The notes: generated by a model from the letters alone, not told the origin. DNA of 64,000 bases from JAAYSA01 sp035367155 (GCA_035367155.1 DAOSJI010000001.1:62001-126000); one strand, 5' to 3'. Shown: positions 33,751 to 42,662, counted from the stretch's first letter. Numbers and translations are program-made.

Positions 33751-34523
33751 TTGAAACAAGAAAATTACTTAGATACTTTGGAAAACTTTATCCAAAACGA
33801 ATTGCGAAAGAAAATCATGACTTTGTAGGTTTAATGACTGGCAAGTTACCCGAGAAAATTGAAAGGATTGTCATTTGTTTAGATTTAGATCGCTCAATTA
33901 TTGAAGAAGTTTTGGTTTTTAAACCAGATATTGTTTTTACCCATCATCCCTTTATTTATGGAACACGCTTTCAAGTCTTTAAAAAAGACGAAGATAAGAA
34001 AGAATTCGCTTTGTACTTAGATGAAATTAATCTTCCGGTTTATTCACTTCATACTAACTTTGATAGCGGAAAACAAGGTATGAACGATGCGCTGGCAGAA
34101 AGATTAGAATTAATTAATATTCGCCCCTTAGAAAATAATCCAATGGCAAGAGGTGGAGAGTTAAAAGAACCGTTTAAAATCGCTGAATTTGCTAGTTTTG
34201 CTACTAAAATTCTTAATGTTCCGTATGGTTTATTGATTGATAAAGGAGAGCAACTAATTAGATCAGTCGCAATTGTAGGCGGCGCAGGTAGTCGCTCCTG
34301 GAAGGTAGCAAAAGAAGAAGGTTATGACCTTTTTATTAGTGGTGATGTACCTCATTATGTAAGAAGAGATATTGAATTAGCTAACTATAATTATCTAGAT
34401 TTACCACATGAAATCGAGAACATTTTTATGGAACAATTAAAAAAAGTGCTGTTAGACTTAGATCCAGCACTTAAAATCAAAACAATTACCCATGAAATGC
34501 CTCCAAAGGTAATTAGGGTTTAA
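33747..34523 (+). CDS. Nif3-like dinuclear metal centre protein
   Basis: This protein of the Nif3/YqfO family forms a hexameric ring with two metals per subunit; the reaction is uncertain. The 258 residues contain FTHHPFIYG near residue 70, YSLHTNFDSGKQGMND near 95 and SGDVPHYVRRD near 200, which hold the metal ligands. It lacks the long inserted PII-like domain of Bacillus YqfO, giving the short form. It ends convergently with ispH, with a four-base overlap. Confidence 0.9.
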   Translation: MIETRKLLRYFGKLYPKRIAKENHDFVGLMTGKLPEKIERIVICLDLDRSIIEEVLVFKPDIVFTHHPFIYGTRFQVFKKDEDKKEFALYLDEINLPVYSLHTNFDSGKQGMNDALAERLELINIRPLENNPMARGGELKEPFKIAEFASFATKILNVPYGLLIDKGEQLIRSVAIVGGAGSRSWKVAKEEGYDLFISGDVPHYVRRDIELANYNYLDLPHEIENIFMEQLKKVLLDLDPALKIKTITHEMPPKVIRV

Positions 34524-35389
34524 AAACCTTCTAAAAAGTGGATAATTTCATCAACTAGATGAGGTGGAGTTGAAGCTCCACTTGAAATTCCTACATAAGT
34601 TACAGCTTTTAGGTCGTTGACATCAATGTCAGCGACCGTTTTTATTCTTTTTACAACACTATCTGGGTGAGTTAATTTAGCAATTTCAACTAACTTAGCA
34701 GTATTACTTGATTGATCACCGCCGACAATATAAATAAGATCAACTTCTCCGGGTATTTTCATTACAGCTTCTTGGCGTAGTCTTGTAGCATTACAAATCT
34801 CATCAACTATTCTTGCCCCAGGGATTCTTTGCATAATTCTTTGATGATATGATTGTATTTCAAAAATTGATAGAGTAGTTTGATTTATTACATAAGGTGA
34901 TTCGTCAGTAATTTTTGAAAAATCAAAATCCTTATTATTTGTATATAAGAAGATGTTATTACTAATTGAAAGAGCAGCCTCAACTTCAGGGTGACCTTTT
35001 TTCCCTATATAAATAACCTGATGACCTTTTAAGAGGTTTTCCTTGATTTTATCTAGATTTAATTGAACCATTTTACAAGTAGCATCATGAACTATTAAGT
35101 TTCGTTCATGTGCTATTTTATTAAATTCAACAGGATGACCATGAGCCGTGAAAATAAGATGAGTTGATGGGTCAACATTCCTTAAAAAATCAATTAATTC
35201 ACTCTTAAGTCCTTTTTTAGTAGATATTTGGTTATATTCAAGTAGTTTTGTGACTTCATCATTATGCACTAACATACCAACGACAACAATTTTCGCCTTA
35301 GGAAAATCATTCCTAACCTTTAATGCTAGATCAATTGCCCTTGTTACTCCAAAGCAATATCCTTGTGGTTTTGCAACAAATAATCTCAT
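34520..35389 (-). CDS. ispH: 4-hydroxy-3-methylbut-2-enyl diphosphate reductase
   Basis: IspH makes IPP and DMAPP in the last MEP-pathway step and holds an iron-sulfur cluster on three cysteines. They appear in AKPQGYCFGVTRAI (near 12), HDATCKMVQ (near 97) and DEICNATRLRQEA (near 195); the usual TQxRQ is here TRLRQ. I start at 35389 since GAGGAAG is just upstream and the predicted mRNA starts near 35399, after the other ATG at 35401. The protein has about 289 residues. Confidence 0.94.
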   Translation of the reverse strand: MRLFVAKPQGYCFGVTRAIDLALKVRNDFPKAKIVVVGMLVHNDEVTKLLEYNQISTKKGLKSELIDFLRNVDPSTHLIFTAHGHPVEFNKIAHERNLIVHDATCKMVQLNLDKIKENLLKGHQVIYIGKKGHPEVEAALSISNNIFLYTNNKDFDFSKITDESPYVINQTTLSIFEIQSYHQRIMQRIPGARIVDEICNATRLRQEAVMKIPGEVDLIYIVGGDQSSNTAKLVEIAKLTHPDSVVKRIKTVADIDVNDLKAVTYVGISSGASTPPHLVDEIIHFLEGF

Positions 35390-35405
35390 AGTCTTCCTCA
35401 TGCAT

Positions 35406-35414
35406 ATAATAACA
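35406..35414 (-). promoter_or_regulatory. Extended -10 promoter of ispH
   Basis: On the minus strand TGT is followed by TATTAT (35411-35406). The leader would be about ten bases and contain the ribosome site. Confidence 0.45.
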
Positions 35415-35433
35415 CAAAAACACCATTTTATAG

Positions 35434-35439
35434 TATAAT
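35434..35439 (+). promoter_or_regulatory. -10 box of cshB
   Basis: TATAAT at 35434-35439 with no clear -35. Transcription would start near 35446, directly before GAGG (35447-35450) and the ATG at 35456, giving a very short leader. Confidence 0.5.
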
Positions 35440-35455
35440 AACGGCTGAGGAAAAG

Positions 35456-36805
35456 ATGGCGTTATTTAAGCAATTTAATTTAAAAACAGAACTTGTCGAT
35501 GTTTTAGCTGAACTAGGTTATATAAATCTAGCACCAGTACAAGAAAAAGTGATTCCAATCGCTCTACGCGGTGAATCTCTTTTAGCACGTTCAGAAACTG
35601 GATCAGGTAAGACACATGCTTTTTTAGTTCCAATTTTAAATAAATTAAATGCTGATATAAATGAGGTTCAAGCAATAATCCTTGCTCCTACAAGAGAACT
35701 GGCTAAACAAATCTATGATTTTTCAACTGAAATTAATCTAAAATTTGGAAATTTCCGCATTTTACTTCTTGCTGGAGGTATTGAAAAGACTCGTAATATC
35801 GCACAAATGTCATTAGGTCCTCAACTTATAATCGCTACACCTGGTCGTTTAAAAGATATAGGATTTGTTAATAGCGTTATTACTCTTAGAACCGTAAAAA
35901 CACTAGTATTAGATGAAGCTGATATGCTTATGGATTCAGGGTTTTTACCAATTGTAAATGAAATATTGCTTCAACTAGATAGTCCGCAAATAATGATTTT
36001 TTCTGCAACTATTCCTAAAACGCTAAATTCAATTATTGAACATTATGTTGGTTCTTCACATATTATCGAAATGAGTGATGTCTATCAAACTAGCGAACGT
36101 GTTAAACATCATTTAATCGATGTTCACCATCAAAATCGTTTTGAAATCGTTCGCGACTTTATAAAATGGCGTAATCCATATTTACTTTTAATTTTCTGCT
36201 CTGAAGTTGAAGAGGTTGATAATTTATTTAAATATTTAGTAAATAGCGGAATAAAATGTGGCATTTTACACGGTAATTTAACTCCTAGAGAACGAAAACA
36301 AATGCTTCGAAGAATTCGTAATGATGAATTTAGAATAATAGTTGCAAGTGATATTGCCGCTCGTGGGATAGATATTCCTAACATTAGCGATGTTCTTAAT
36401 GTTAATTTCCCGCGAGATCACGCATTTTATTTCCATCGCGCAGGAAGAACAGGTCGTTTTGATCAAGAAGGAGATTGTTTTTCCTTTTATGATCACGATA
36501 GTTTAAAAACTGTTGAAAAACTTGAATCTCTTGGTGTAAGTTTTAATGTTTTACGGTTTAGTAATGGCACCTTTATTGAAACTGAAATTGAAAAACCAAA
36601 AACTAAACCAAAAACAGATTCACAAAAAGAACTTGATAATAAAATACAACGTACAATCGCAAGAACTCGCTCGAATGTTGTTAAACCAGGTTATAAAAAG
36701 AAAGTAAAACAAGCTGTCGATAAAGTTAAAAGACGTCATCGAAGAGAAATGATAAAAAAAGATATTCAACGACAAAGACGCGAAAAGTACAAGAAAGGAT
36801 CTTAA
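35456..36805 (+). CDS. cshB: DEAD-box RNA helicase CshB
   Basis: A DEAD-box helicase that unwinds short RNA duplexes in cold shock and RNA decay. Visible are the Q motif, Walker A SETGSGKTH (near 45), PTRELAK, TPGRL, DEADM (near 155), SATIPKT, HGNLTPRERKQ and HRAGRTGRFD (near 323). The last 70 residues are basic and probably bind RNA. I call it CshB because Bacillus has the same order ispH-cshB-nfo. It is followed by nfo after one base. Confidence 0.9.
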   Translation: MALFKQFNLKTELVDVLAELGYINLAPVQEKVIPIALRGESLLARSETGSGKTHAFLVPILNKLNADINEVQAIILAPTRELAKQIYDFSTEINLKFGNFRILLLAGGIEKTRNIAQMSLGPQLIIATPGRLKDIGFVNSVITLRTVKTLVLDEADMLMDSGFLPIVNEILLQLDSPQIMIFSATIPKTLNSIIEHYVGSSHIIEMSDVYQTSERVKHHLIDVHHQNRFEIVRDFIKWRNPYLLLIFCSEVEEVDNLFKYLVNSGIKCGILHGNLTPRERKQMLRRIRNDEFRIIVASDIAARGIDIPNISDVLNVNFPRDHAFYFHRAGRTGRFDQEGDCFSFYDHDSLKTVEKLESLGVSFNVLRFSNGTFIETEIEKPKTKPKTDSQKELDNKIQRTIARTRSNVVKPGYKKKVKQAVDKVKRRHRREMIKKDIQRQRREKYKKGS

Positions 36806-36806
36806 A

Positions 36807-37694
36807 ATGAATAAAGAATTAATTTTAGGCTGTCATGTATCTTTAAGTAGCCCAGATTATTATTTAGGTTCAGTTAATGAAGCACTCTCATACGGAGCGA
36901 ATACTTTCATGATTTATACCGGCGCTCCGCAAAATAGTTATCGTTTACCTACTGAACGGCTAAATATTAATAAAGGTAAAGAAGCGCTTAAAAAAAGTGG
37001 CATGAATAGCGATCATATTATCGCTCATGCCCCGTACATTATTAATTTAGGTAATTCAGTTAATCCAAGTACCGCTGAACTAGCAGTCGATTTTTTAAAG
37101 AAAGAATTACAAAGAGTAGCTGACTTTGGTATTAAAACTCTTGTCCTTCATCCTGGTTCTCATGTTGGAGCAGGTGAAGAAGAAGGGATGAAACAAATAA
37201 TCAAAGGGTTAAACGAAGTTTTAGCAAATGATCACAATGATGATGTAATAATTGCCCTTGAAACAATGGCAGGAAAAGGTAGTGAAATCGGCTATAAATT
37301 CGAACATATCCGTCATATCATCGACAATGTTGATAGACCAGAACGACTTGGTGTATGTTTAGATACCTGTCATATTAGTGATGCAGGATATGATGTAACA
37401 AAAGTTGATGAAATATTAAAAGAATTTGATGAAAAAATTGGCTTAGGGCGTTTAAAAGTCGTTCATATTAATGATAGTAAAAATGAACGAGGAGCAAGAA
37501 AAGACCGTCATGAAAATCTTGGCTATGGGACGATTGGCTTTGAAACAATTAGTAAATATGTTCATCATCCCTTACTAGCACATATCCCTAAAATATTAGA
37601 AACGCCATATTATGATAAAAAACCGCCTTATAAGGCGGAGATTGCTATGTTAAGAGCAAATCAATTTAATAAAAATTGGCGAGACTCTCTATAG
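36807..37694 (+). CDS. nfo: Endonuclease IV
   Basis: Nfo cuts DNA 5' of abasic sites. The 295-residue TIM barrel with three zinc ions shows GCHVSLSS at the start, LVLHPGSHVGAG (near 110), ALETMAGKG (near 147), CLDTCHISDAGYD (near 179) and VHINDSKNERGARKDRHENL (near 218), together all metal-ligand segments. The start is one base after the cshB stop. Its stop lies inside a hairpin shared with the convergent mntR-type gene. Confidence 0.96.
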   Translation: MNKELILGCHVSLSSPDYYLGSVNEALSYGANTFMIYTGAPQNSYRLPTERLNINKGKEALKKSGMNSDHIIAHAPYIINLGNSVNPSTAELAVDFLKKELQRVADFGIKTLVLHPGSHVGAGEEEGMKQIIKGLNEVLANDHNDDVIIALETMAGKGSEIGYKFEHIRHIIDNVDRPERLGVCLDTCHISDAGYDVTKVDEILKEFDEKIGLGRLKVVHINDSKNERGARKDRHENLGYGTIGFETISKYVHHPLLAHIPKILETPYYDKKPPYKAEIAMLRANQFNKNWRDSL

Positions 37695-37708
37695 AGGCTC
37701 GCCTTTTT
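37678..37708. terminator. Shared terminator of nfo and the mntR-type gene
   Basis: GGCGAG (37678-37683) pairs with CTCGCC (37698-37703) around an inner palindrome CTCTATAGAG. T runs lie on the plus side, and after two A residues on the minus side. Both stop codons (nfo 37692-37694, regulator 37691-37689) are within it, and the two genes overlap by six bases. Confidence 0.85.
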
Positions 37709-38069
37709 CTAATGCTTTTTTAATGGCTTGAAAAGTTTCTTCACTAATATCGTGTTCAAACTTACAAGAATCTTCCTCAGCTATACGAGGGTCAACACCA
37801 AGCTTAATGAAAAACTCGGTTAAAACACGGTGTTTTTCATATATGTCTTCAGCGACTTTTCTTCCTTTTTTGGTTAGAAGAAGTTCGCCGTTAGGACCTT
37901 CTTTTAAAAAGCTTTTTGTTTTTAATTCATTTAAAGCTTGTGAAACAGTTGATTTTGCCTTTTTTGTTTCTTTGACAATATCAACAAATCGAACTGTTTC
38001 TTGTGTTTCTTTAAGGCGAAGTATTGTTTCTAAATACATCTCGCCGGATTCATAAATTTTCTTACTCAC
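37689..38069 (-). CDS. DtxR/MntR-family metal-dependent regulator
   Basis: This 126-residue regulator has an N-terminal winged helix (KKAKSTVSQALNELKTK, about 34-50) and the metal and dimer domain with CKFEHDISEETFQAI near 100, where Cys, Glu and His match the metal site of DtxR/MntR proteins. The SH3 domain of iron-type DtxR is absent, as in MntR. It starts with GTG directly after the feoB stop, so as the last gene of feoA-feoB it probably regulates iron uptake, perhaps by itself binding ferrous iron. Confidence 0.85.
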   Translation of the reverse strand: MSKKIYESGEMYLETILRLKETQETVRFVDIVKETKKAKSTVSQALNELKTKSFLKEGPNGELLLTKKGRKVAEDIYEKHRVLTEFFIKLGVDPRIAEEDSCKFEHDISEETFQAIKKALEKGEPL

Positions 38070-40343
38070 TTATACTCTTGCAACCTTATTATTTTGGTAT
38101 TTTTGGTATAGGAAATATCCAACTACCGCTAAACCTAAGATAGCAAGAATAATAAATAATGTCCACCACCAACTACCGATTAGATAGATGAAACTTGAAA
38201 TTACATAAGATACTACTAACCAGAATATTATTGTTCCTATGAATTGTTTTCTTGTTAATTCGGCCTTAGCAGTGGCTACTGCCGCCATACAAGGAATAGT
38301 AGTCATGTTAAAAACGATAAAAGAAAGTAAGGCAGGTAAGTTAATGTTAGTTAACTGAATCATCGCCGTTACACTATCGACATCGCTATCACCACCAATG
38401 GTAATTAGACCGGCTGCTGCTAAAGAAGCAGCAATTGTTCCAAATGTTCCAATTGCATTTTCTTTAGCAATTAAGCCTGTTACAGCTGCAGCGATAAAGA
38501 CCCACCCGTATTTTGTAAGTTGGCTACCAAAACCTAAAGGAGTAAATAAAGGTCGTACTAATTGAGCAACATTCATTAAAATACTTTGTTCAATTTGGCT
38601 ATCTTCTAAGAACTCCCAATTGAAACTAAAGTGAGCTAAAAACCATACTACAACTGAAGAAACAAGAATAATAGTAAAGGCTTTTTTAACAAAGTGTTTA
38701 GCCTTATCGTATAGATGTATAAATAATGCTTTTGCTTTTGGCAAACGATATGGCGGTAATTCCATAATAAATGGTGTAGTTTCACCTTTTAACATGGTTT
38801 TACGCATAATAATTGCAGTAATCATTGCTAAAACAACACCAATTGCATACATTGAAAAGACAATTATATCAACGTTTCCTACACCAAAATATTGGACGAT
38901 TCCACCAGAAACCGCGAGTAGAATCGGAACTTTTGCACCGCAGCTAAAGAATGGAATAACTCTAATTGTTGCAACGCGCTCATGTTCGCTTTTTAGTGTT
39001 CTTGCATTAATCATTGCAGGAATTGAACAACCAAAGCCCATAAGCATTGGGATAATTGAGCGACCTGAAAGACCGAATTTTCGGAAAATACGATCTAAAT
39101 TAAAGGCGACTCGAGCCATATAGCCAGTATCTTCAAGAAGGGAAATGAAGAAGTATAAAACAATAATTTGTGGTAAAAACGATAAAACAGCAAAGACACC
39201 TGCTAAGATACCATCAAATAGAAGGCCTCCAAGCCAAGCTGGCCCTTTATAAATACTTGCTAATCCATCTGAGATGCTATTACAAGCTAATTCTAATAGA
39301 TTAAATAAAATTACACCTGGCGAATTTATACCCCCCTCACCAAATACACCTTCAAATGCAGTTCCAGGTAGAGTTACAAAATCTTCACCAAGAAGACCGC
39401 CAATAAAAAGGAAGTTTTCAGAAAATGTAAGATGGAAAATAATGAATACAATCGCTATAAAGATCGGAATACCGAATATACGATGTGTAAGAATTTTATC
39501 AGCTAAACCAGTACGGCTTAATTTACGTTTCTTTTTACTTGGTGTAGTTTCCTCTTTAGTGACAACGGAAACAACACCTTCTAAATTAGCAACAATCCAT
39601 CGATATCTTGCATCCGCGATAAAAGCTTCTACATCATCATTAAAAGTAGTAGAAGTGAACTTGAAATCGCTGTTTTTAAGAAACTTCAGTGCTTCTGGAT
39701 GCTTTTTTATTTCATATTCGTCATTTTCTAAAAGTTTAATAGCATGAAATAGAGGTTCAACGACTTCATTGCTACGGAAATTTTCTTCAAGCAAGTTAAT
39801 CGTTTCACTAATTTCGCTATTTTCTAATACCGTTCGTGCTTTTCTTTTCTTTTTAGCGTTTTTTCTAACTGCTTCAATGAGTTCATTAATTCCTTCTTCA
39901 CGAAGAGCAGAAATTGAAATAACTGGAACTCCTAAACGCTTTTCAAGTAATTTAACATCAATTTGCTTTCCACTTTTTTGAAGTTCATCACTCATATTAA
40001 GTGCTATAACAAGCGGAATATTAGTTTCTAATAGCTGAGTAGTTAAATATAAACTTCTCTCTAGCGTCGTTGAGTCAATGATATTAATAATAATGTCACA
40101 GTTTTTCCCTAATAAATAATCACGAGAAATAATTTCCTCGGTTGTATAGGGAGAAAGTGAGTAAATACCTGGTAAGTCAACGATTGAGATTGCTTCATTA
40201 GTTCGGTCTTTTCTATATAATCCCTCACGTTTTTCGACTGTTACACCAGGCCAGTTACCAACATGTGCACGAGCACCTGTAAGAATATTAAAAAGGGTCG
40301 TTTTACCGCTGTTTGGTTGACCCGCAAGTGCTACTTTAATCAT
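38070..40343 (-). CDS. feoB: Ferrous iron transport protein B
   Basis: FeoB imports Fe2+ across the cytoplasmic membrane. The 757 residues have an N-terminal G domain with G1 GQPNSGKTT (near 8), a G2 region NWPGVTVEKREG, G3 DLPGIYSL and G4 ALNMSDE, and a helical GDI-like part (about 175-270). The membrane part has repeated gate motifs; GFGCSIPAMINART (near 425) includes the Cys. It overlaps feoA by four bases and abuts the regulator gene. Confidence 0.96.
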   Translation of the reverse strand: MIKVALAGQPNSGKTTLFNILTGARAHVGNWPGVTVEKREGLYRKDRTNEAISIVDLPGIYSLSPYTTEEIISRDYLLGKNCDIIINIIDSTTLERSLYLTTQLLETNIPLVIALNMSDELQKSGKQIDVKLLEKRLGVPVISISALREEGINELIEAVRKNAKKKRKARTVLENSEISETINLLEENFRSNEVVEPLFHAIKLLENDEYEIKKHPEALKFLKNSDFKFTSTTFNDDVEAFIADARYRWIVANLEGVVSVVTKEETTPSKKKRKLSRTGLADKILTHRIFGIPIFIAIVFIIFHLTFSENFLFIGGLLGEDFVTLPGTAFEGVFGEGGINSPGVILFNLLELACNSISDGLASIYKGPAWLGGLLFDGILAGVFAVLSFLPQIIVLYFFISLLEDTGYMARVAFNLDRIFRKFGLSGRSIIPMLMGFGCSIPAMINARTLKSEHERVATIRVIPFFSCGAKVPILLAVSGGIVQYFGVGNVDIIVFSMYAIGVVLAMITAIIMRKTMLKGETTPFIMELPPYRLPKAKALFIHLYDKAKHFVKKAFTIILVSSVVVWFLAHFSFNWEFLEDSQIEQSILMNVAQLVRPLFTPLGFGSQLTKYGWVFIAAAVTGLIAKENAIGTFGTIAASLAAAGLITIGGDSDVDSVTAMIQLTNINLPALLSFIVFNMTTIPCMAAVATAKAELTRKQFIGTIIFWLVVSYVISSFIYLIGSWWWTLFIILAILGLAVVGYFLYQKYQNNKVARV

Positions 40344-40570
40344 TCTAAAACCTCCACTTCAACGAGAAGAGCTTCGTCTTTTCGTAATGAAAGATGATAA
40401 CCACGAATTAAAATTTCGATTGGATCTCCAAGTGGAGCACACTTTAAAAGTGTAACTTCAATAGATGGAGTAACGCCCATATCAAAAAGTCTTTTACGAA
40501 CGTGGCCTTCACCATGTACCGCCACTACGCGGCCTGTTTGATTGTACTTTAAATTGCATATAGTTTTCAT
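40340..40570 (-). CDS. feoA: Ferrous iron transport protein A
   Basis: FeoA is a small SH3-like cytoplasmic partner of FeoB. I use the ATG at 40570, giving 76 residues (normal length) beginning MKTICNLKYNQTGRVV; longer readings cross the promoter. RKRLFDMGVTPSIEVTLLK and DPIEILIRGYHLSLRKDEA are FeoA hallmarks. GTGAGG lies upstream. First gene of the operon, it overlaps feoB. Confidence 0.94.
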   Translation of the reverse strand: MKTICNLKYNQTGRVVAVHGEGHVRKRLFDMGVTPSIEVTLLKCAPLGDPIEILIRGYHLSLRKDEALLVEVEVLE

Positions 40571-40597
40571 AATGGTTCGCCTCACCGAACTAAAGAT

Positions 40598-40626
40598 AGT
40601 ATAAGAAAAGGTTGAACAGATGTCAA
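40598..40626 (-). promoter_or_regulatory. Promoter of feoA-feoB-regulator operon
   Basis: On the minus strand a perfect TTGACA (40626-40621) and TATACT (40603-40598) are exactly 17 bases apart. Confidence 0.85.
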
Positions 40627-40628
40627 CC
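40610..40628. promoter_or_regulatory. Inverted repeat over the feo -35 box, likely operator
   Basis: GGTTGA, seven bases, TCAACC. It overlaps the -35 box, so a bound repressor would block transcription. The DtxR-family gene at the operon end is the natural candidate; binding is inferred. Confidence 0.5.
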
Positions 40629-40656
40629 AAATTTGTAAAGAAAATTTATAACAAAG

Positions 40657-41709
40657 TTATTTAAAAGATTCTATCTCTTTTTTTAGCCTTGTAAAGGCAT
40701 CTTTTTCATCGATTGTATCGATGACGTGACCTTTTTTAAAAAGCACCCATTTCATTTTGCCACCTGCTAGACCAATATCAGCATGTTTTGCTTCACCTGG
40801 ACCATTAACAGGACAGCCCATAACTGCGACAGTAATTTTTTTATTTGTATATTCTAGTAATTCAAGTACTTGACTAGCTACTTTTTTAACATCCACCTCA
40901 GTTCGTCCACATGTCGGACAACTAATAAGAGTTGGATAGTTTGGATATAGTCCAATATCATGAAGAAGTCTTTTACAAACTTTAATTTCTTCCTGTGGAC
41001 TATCAGTTAAAGAAATACGAATCGTATCTCCGATTCCTTCAAGAAGAAGTGGCGAGAGGCCAGCGACACTGCGAATAACACCAACCTCTTTAGTTCCGGC
41101 CTCAGTAATGCCTAAATGAAGCGGATATTTAAATGTTTTACTAGCTAAGCGATAAGCTGCAATAGTTTCTTTAACATCACTTCCTTTTAAAGATAAAACA
41201 ATGTCAGTAAAGCCCATATCTTCAATGATTTTAACGTGTTTTTTTGCACTATTAACAAGATGAATATGGGTGACTTTTTCGCCTTCTTTAATAATTTCTT
41301 TATCTAAAGATCCTGAATTAATACCGATGCGAATCGAAACATTAGCTTTTTTACAGGCATCTACTACTTGCTGAATTTTATCAATTGAACCAATATTACC
41401 GGGGTTAATACGAATTTTATCAGCACCATTTTCAATAGCAAGAAGTGCTAAACGATAATCAAAATGAATATCTGCAATTAGAGGAATAGAAACATGTTTT
41501 TTAATCTCTTTTAGTGCTAATGCGTCTTCTTTATCAACGATAGAAACACGCATTAAATCAGCTCCTAAACGAGCACAATCGTTAATTTGTTCACATATCT
41601 CGCTTACTTTACTAGTTTTAATATTACACATACTTTGAATTAAAACAGTATTTGTACCACCGATTGTAAGATTGCCGACTTTAATTTTATTTGTTTCAGT
41701 TCGTTTCAT
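40657..41709 (-). CDS. ispG: 4-hydroxy-3-methylbut-2-en-1-yl diphosphate synthase
   Basis: IspG converts MEcPP to HMBPP in the MEP pathway with a 4Fe-4S cluster. The 350 residues show the TIM-barrel part with RVSIVDKEDA and LIADIHFDYRLAL, then the cluster cysteines in ISCPTCGRTEVDV (near 260) and VAVMGCPVNGPGEAKHAD (near 293) plus a conserved Glu. It stands alone with GGAGAAG upstream. dxs and ispH, also in this window, serve the same pathway. Confidence 0.96.
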   Translation of the reverse strand: MKRTETNKIKVGNLTIGGTNTVLIQSMCNIKTSKVSEICEQINDCARLGADLMRVSIVDKEDALALKEIKKHVSIPLIADIHFDYRLALLAIENGADKIRINPGNIGSIDKIQQVVDACKKANVSIRIGINSGSLDKEIIKEGEKVTHIHLVNSAKKHVKIIEDMGFTDIVLSLKGSDVKETIAAYRLASKTFKYPLHLGITEAGTKEVGVIRSVAGLSPLLLEGIGDTIRISLTDSPQEEIKVCKRLLHDIGLYPNYPTLISCPTCGRTEVDVKKVASQVLELLEYTNKKITVAVMGCPVNGPGEAKHADIGLAGGKMKWVLFKKGHVIDTIDEKDAFTRLKKEIESFK

Positions 41710-41732
41710 ATCTTCTCCGATATTTCCATTTT

Positions 41733-41741
41733 ATTATAGCA
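41733..41741 (-). promoter_or_regulatory. Extended -10 promoter of ispG
   Basis: On the minus strand TGC precedes TATAAT (41738-41733), with a leader of about 17 bases. Confidence 0.55.
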
Positions 41742-41794
41742 TTTAATTGCTAAGATAATAATTCATCTTTATTCTAGTATTTAATTATTTTATG

Positions 41795-41803
41795 TGCTAC
41801 AAT
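41795..41803 (+). promoter_or_regulatory. Extended -10 promoter of rpmG
   Basis: TGC is followed by TACAAT at 41798-41803; the -35 region is weak (TAGTAT at 41775-41780). GGAGG follows before the ATG. Confidence 0.55.
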
Positions 41804-41830
41804 ACAAGCCGTATTAGTGGAGGTAGATAA

Positions 41831-41980
41831 ATGCGTACTCGAATTATGTTAAGATGTACCGAATGTAACGAAGAAAATTATTTAAGTAGTAAAAATAAAA
41901 AGAACGTTCCAGATCGGCTTGAATTAAAAAAATATTGCCCACGTTGCAATAAAAACACTTTACATAGAGAAAAAAGATAA
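41831..41980 (+). CDS. rpmG: 50S ribosomal protein L33
   Basis: This short gene encodes 49 residues starting MRTRIMLRCTECNEENYLSS. L33 is a small zinc-ribbon protein at the tRNA exit site. The two CxxC pairs are present (CTEC near 9, CPRC near 36), so this is the zinc-binding form. GTGGAGG lies six bases before the ATG. The stop codon is part of the terminator stem. Confidence 0.95.
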   Translation: MRTRIMLRCTECNEENYLSSKNKKNVPDRLELKKYCPRCNKNTLHREKR

Positions 41981-42000
41981 AGCTACGGCTTTATTTTTTT
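41977..42000 (+). terminator. Terminator of rpmG
   Basis: ATAAAGC, TACG tetraloop, GCTTTAT and seven T. It overlaps the rpmG stop codon. Confidence 0.92.
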
Positions 42001-42012
42001 ACAATATATAAA
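42000..42012 (+). promoter_or_regulatory. -10 region of the MBL hydrolase, next to its start codon
   Basis: Two overlapping -10 candidates, TACAAT (42000-42005) and TATAAA (42007-42012), lie 6-13 bases before the ATG at 42018. No ribosome site can fit. No convincing -35 is visible. Confidence 0.4.
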
Positions 42013-42017
42013 TATTT

Positions 42018-42650
42018 ATGGTTATTCATTTAACATTTCCACAAAATCTACAAGCTGCTAATTGTTATTTAGTCACTAGCAAAGAAGGAGTAATTGTAGT
42101 TGATCCAGGTTCAAAAGACCCTTCCCTTGCTAATATGATTAAAGAAAAATACGATAAAGTTATAGCAGTTTTAATTACACATGGCCACTTTGATCACTCA
42201 AAAGGTGCTAGTTTACTTCAAGCTACCTTTAATTGTCCCGTTTATGTTCATAAAGAAGATGAAGAATGGTTAACAAACCCTATAAAATATCAAAAAAGTC
42301 TCTTTTTTATGCAAATTGGTGAACCTCTTAAAGAAGGTCTAGTATCAATAAGTGATGGTGATGAACTTAAAATAGGTGATTTTACATTTGAAGTTATTCA
42401 TACACCGTTTCATTCAAAAGGAAGTGTTTGTTATTTACTTAAAGAACATAATATTCTTTTTACCGGCGACACTCTTTTTAATGGAACTATAGGAAGAGTT
42501 GATCTAGTAACAAGTGAACCCGAAAAAATTTCTGAAAGTCTTAGTAAAATAAAAAAGCTAGATCCTAAGCTTCTAATTTATCCAGGCCATGGAGATAAAC
42601 CAACTATTTTACGACACGAATTAGAGACCAATCCATACTTATTAATGTGA
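42018..42650 (+). CDS. Metallo-beta-lactamase fold hydrolase (glyoxalase II-like)
   Basis: This 210-residue protein has all metal motifs of the fold: THGHFDHSKG (near 54), HTPFHSKGS (near 132), FTGDTLF (near 152) and YPGHGDK (near 195). It is like Bacillus YqgX, a small glyoxalase II-like thioesterase; the true substrate is unknown. It lies between rpmG and efp. There is no Shine-Dalgarno and a -10 box is almost at the ATG, so the mRNA may have no leader. It ends with TGA. Confidence 0.88.
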   Translation: MVIHLTFPQNLQAANCYLVTSKEGVIVVDPGSKDPSLANMIKEKYDKVIAVLITHGHFDHSKGASLLQATFNCPVYVHKEDEEWLTNPIKYQKSLFFMQIGEPLKEGLVSISDGDELKIGDFTFEVIHTPFHSKGSVCYLLKEHNILFTGDTLFNGTIGRVDLVTSEPEKISESLSKIKKLDPKLLIYPGHGDKPTILRHELETNPYLLM

Positions 42651-42662
42651 TATTTGTTCTAT

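Noticed and set aside
39274..39747. Long plus-strand frame opposite feoB
   Set aside because: A shadow of the conserved feoB coding strand, without ribosome site or recognisable domain.
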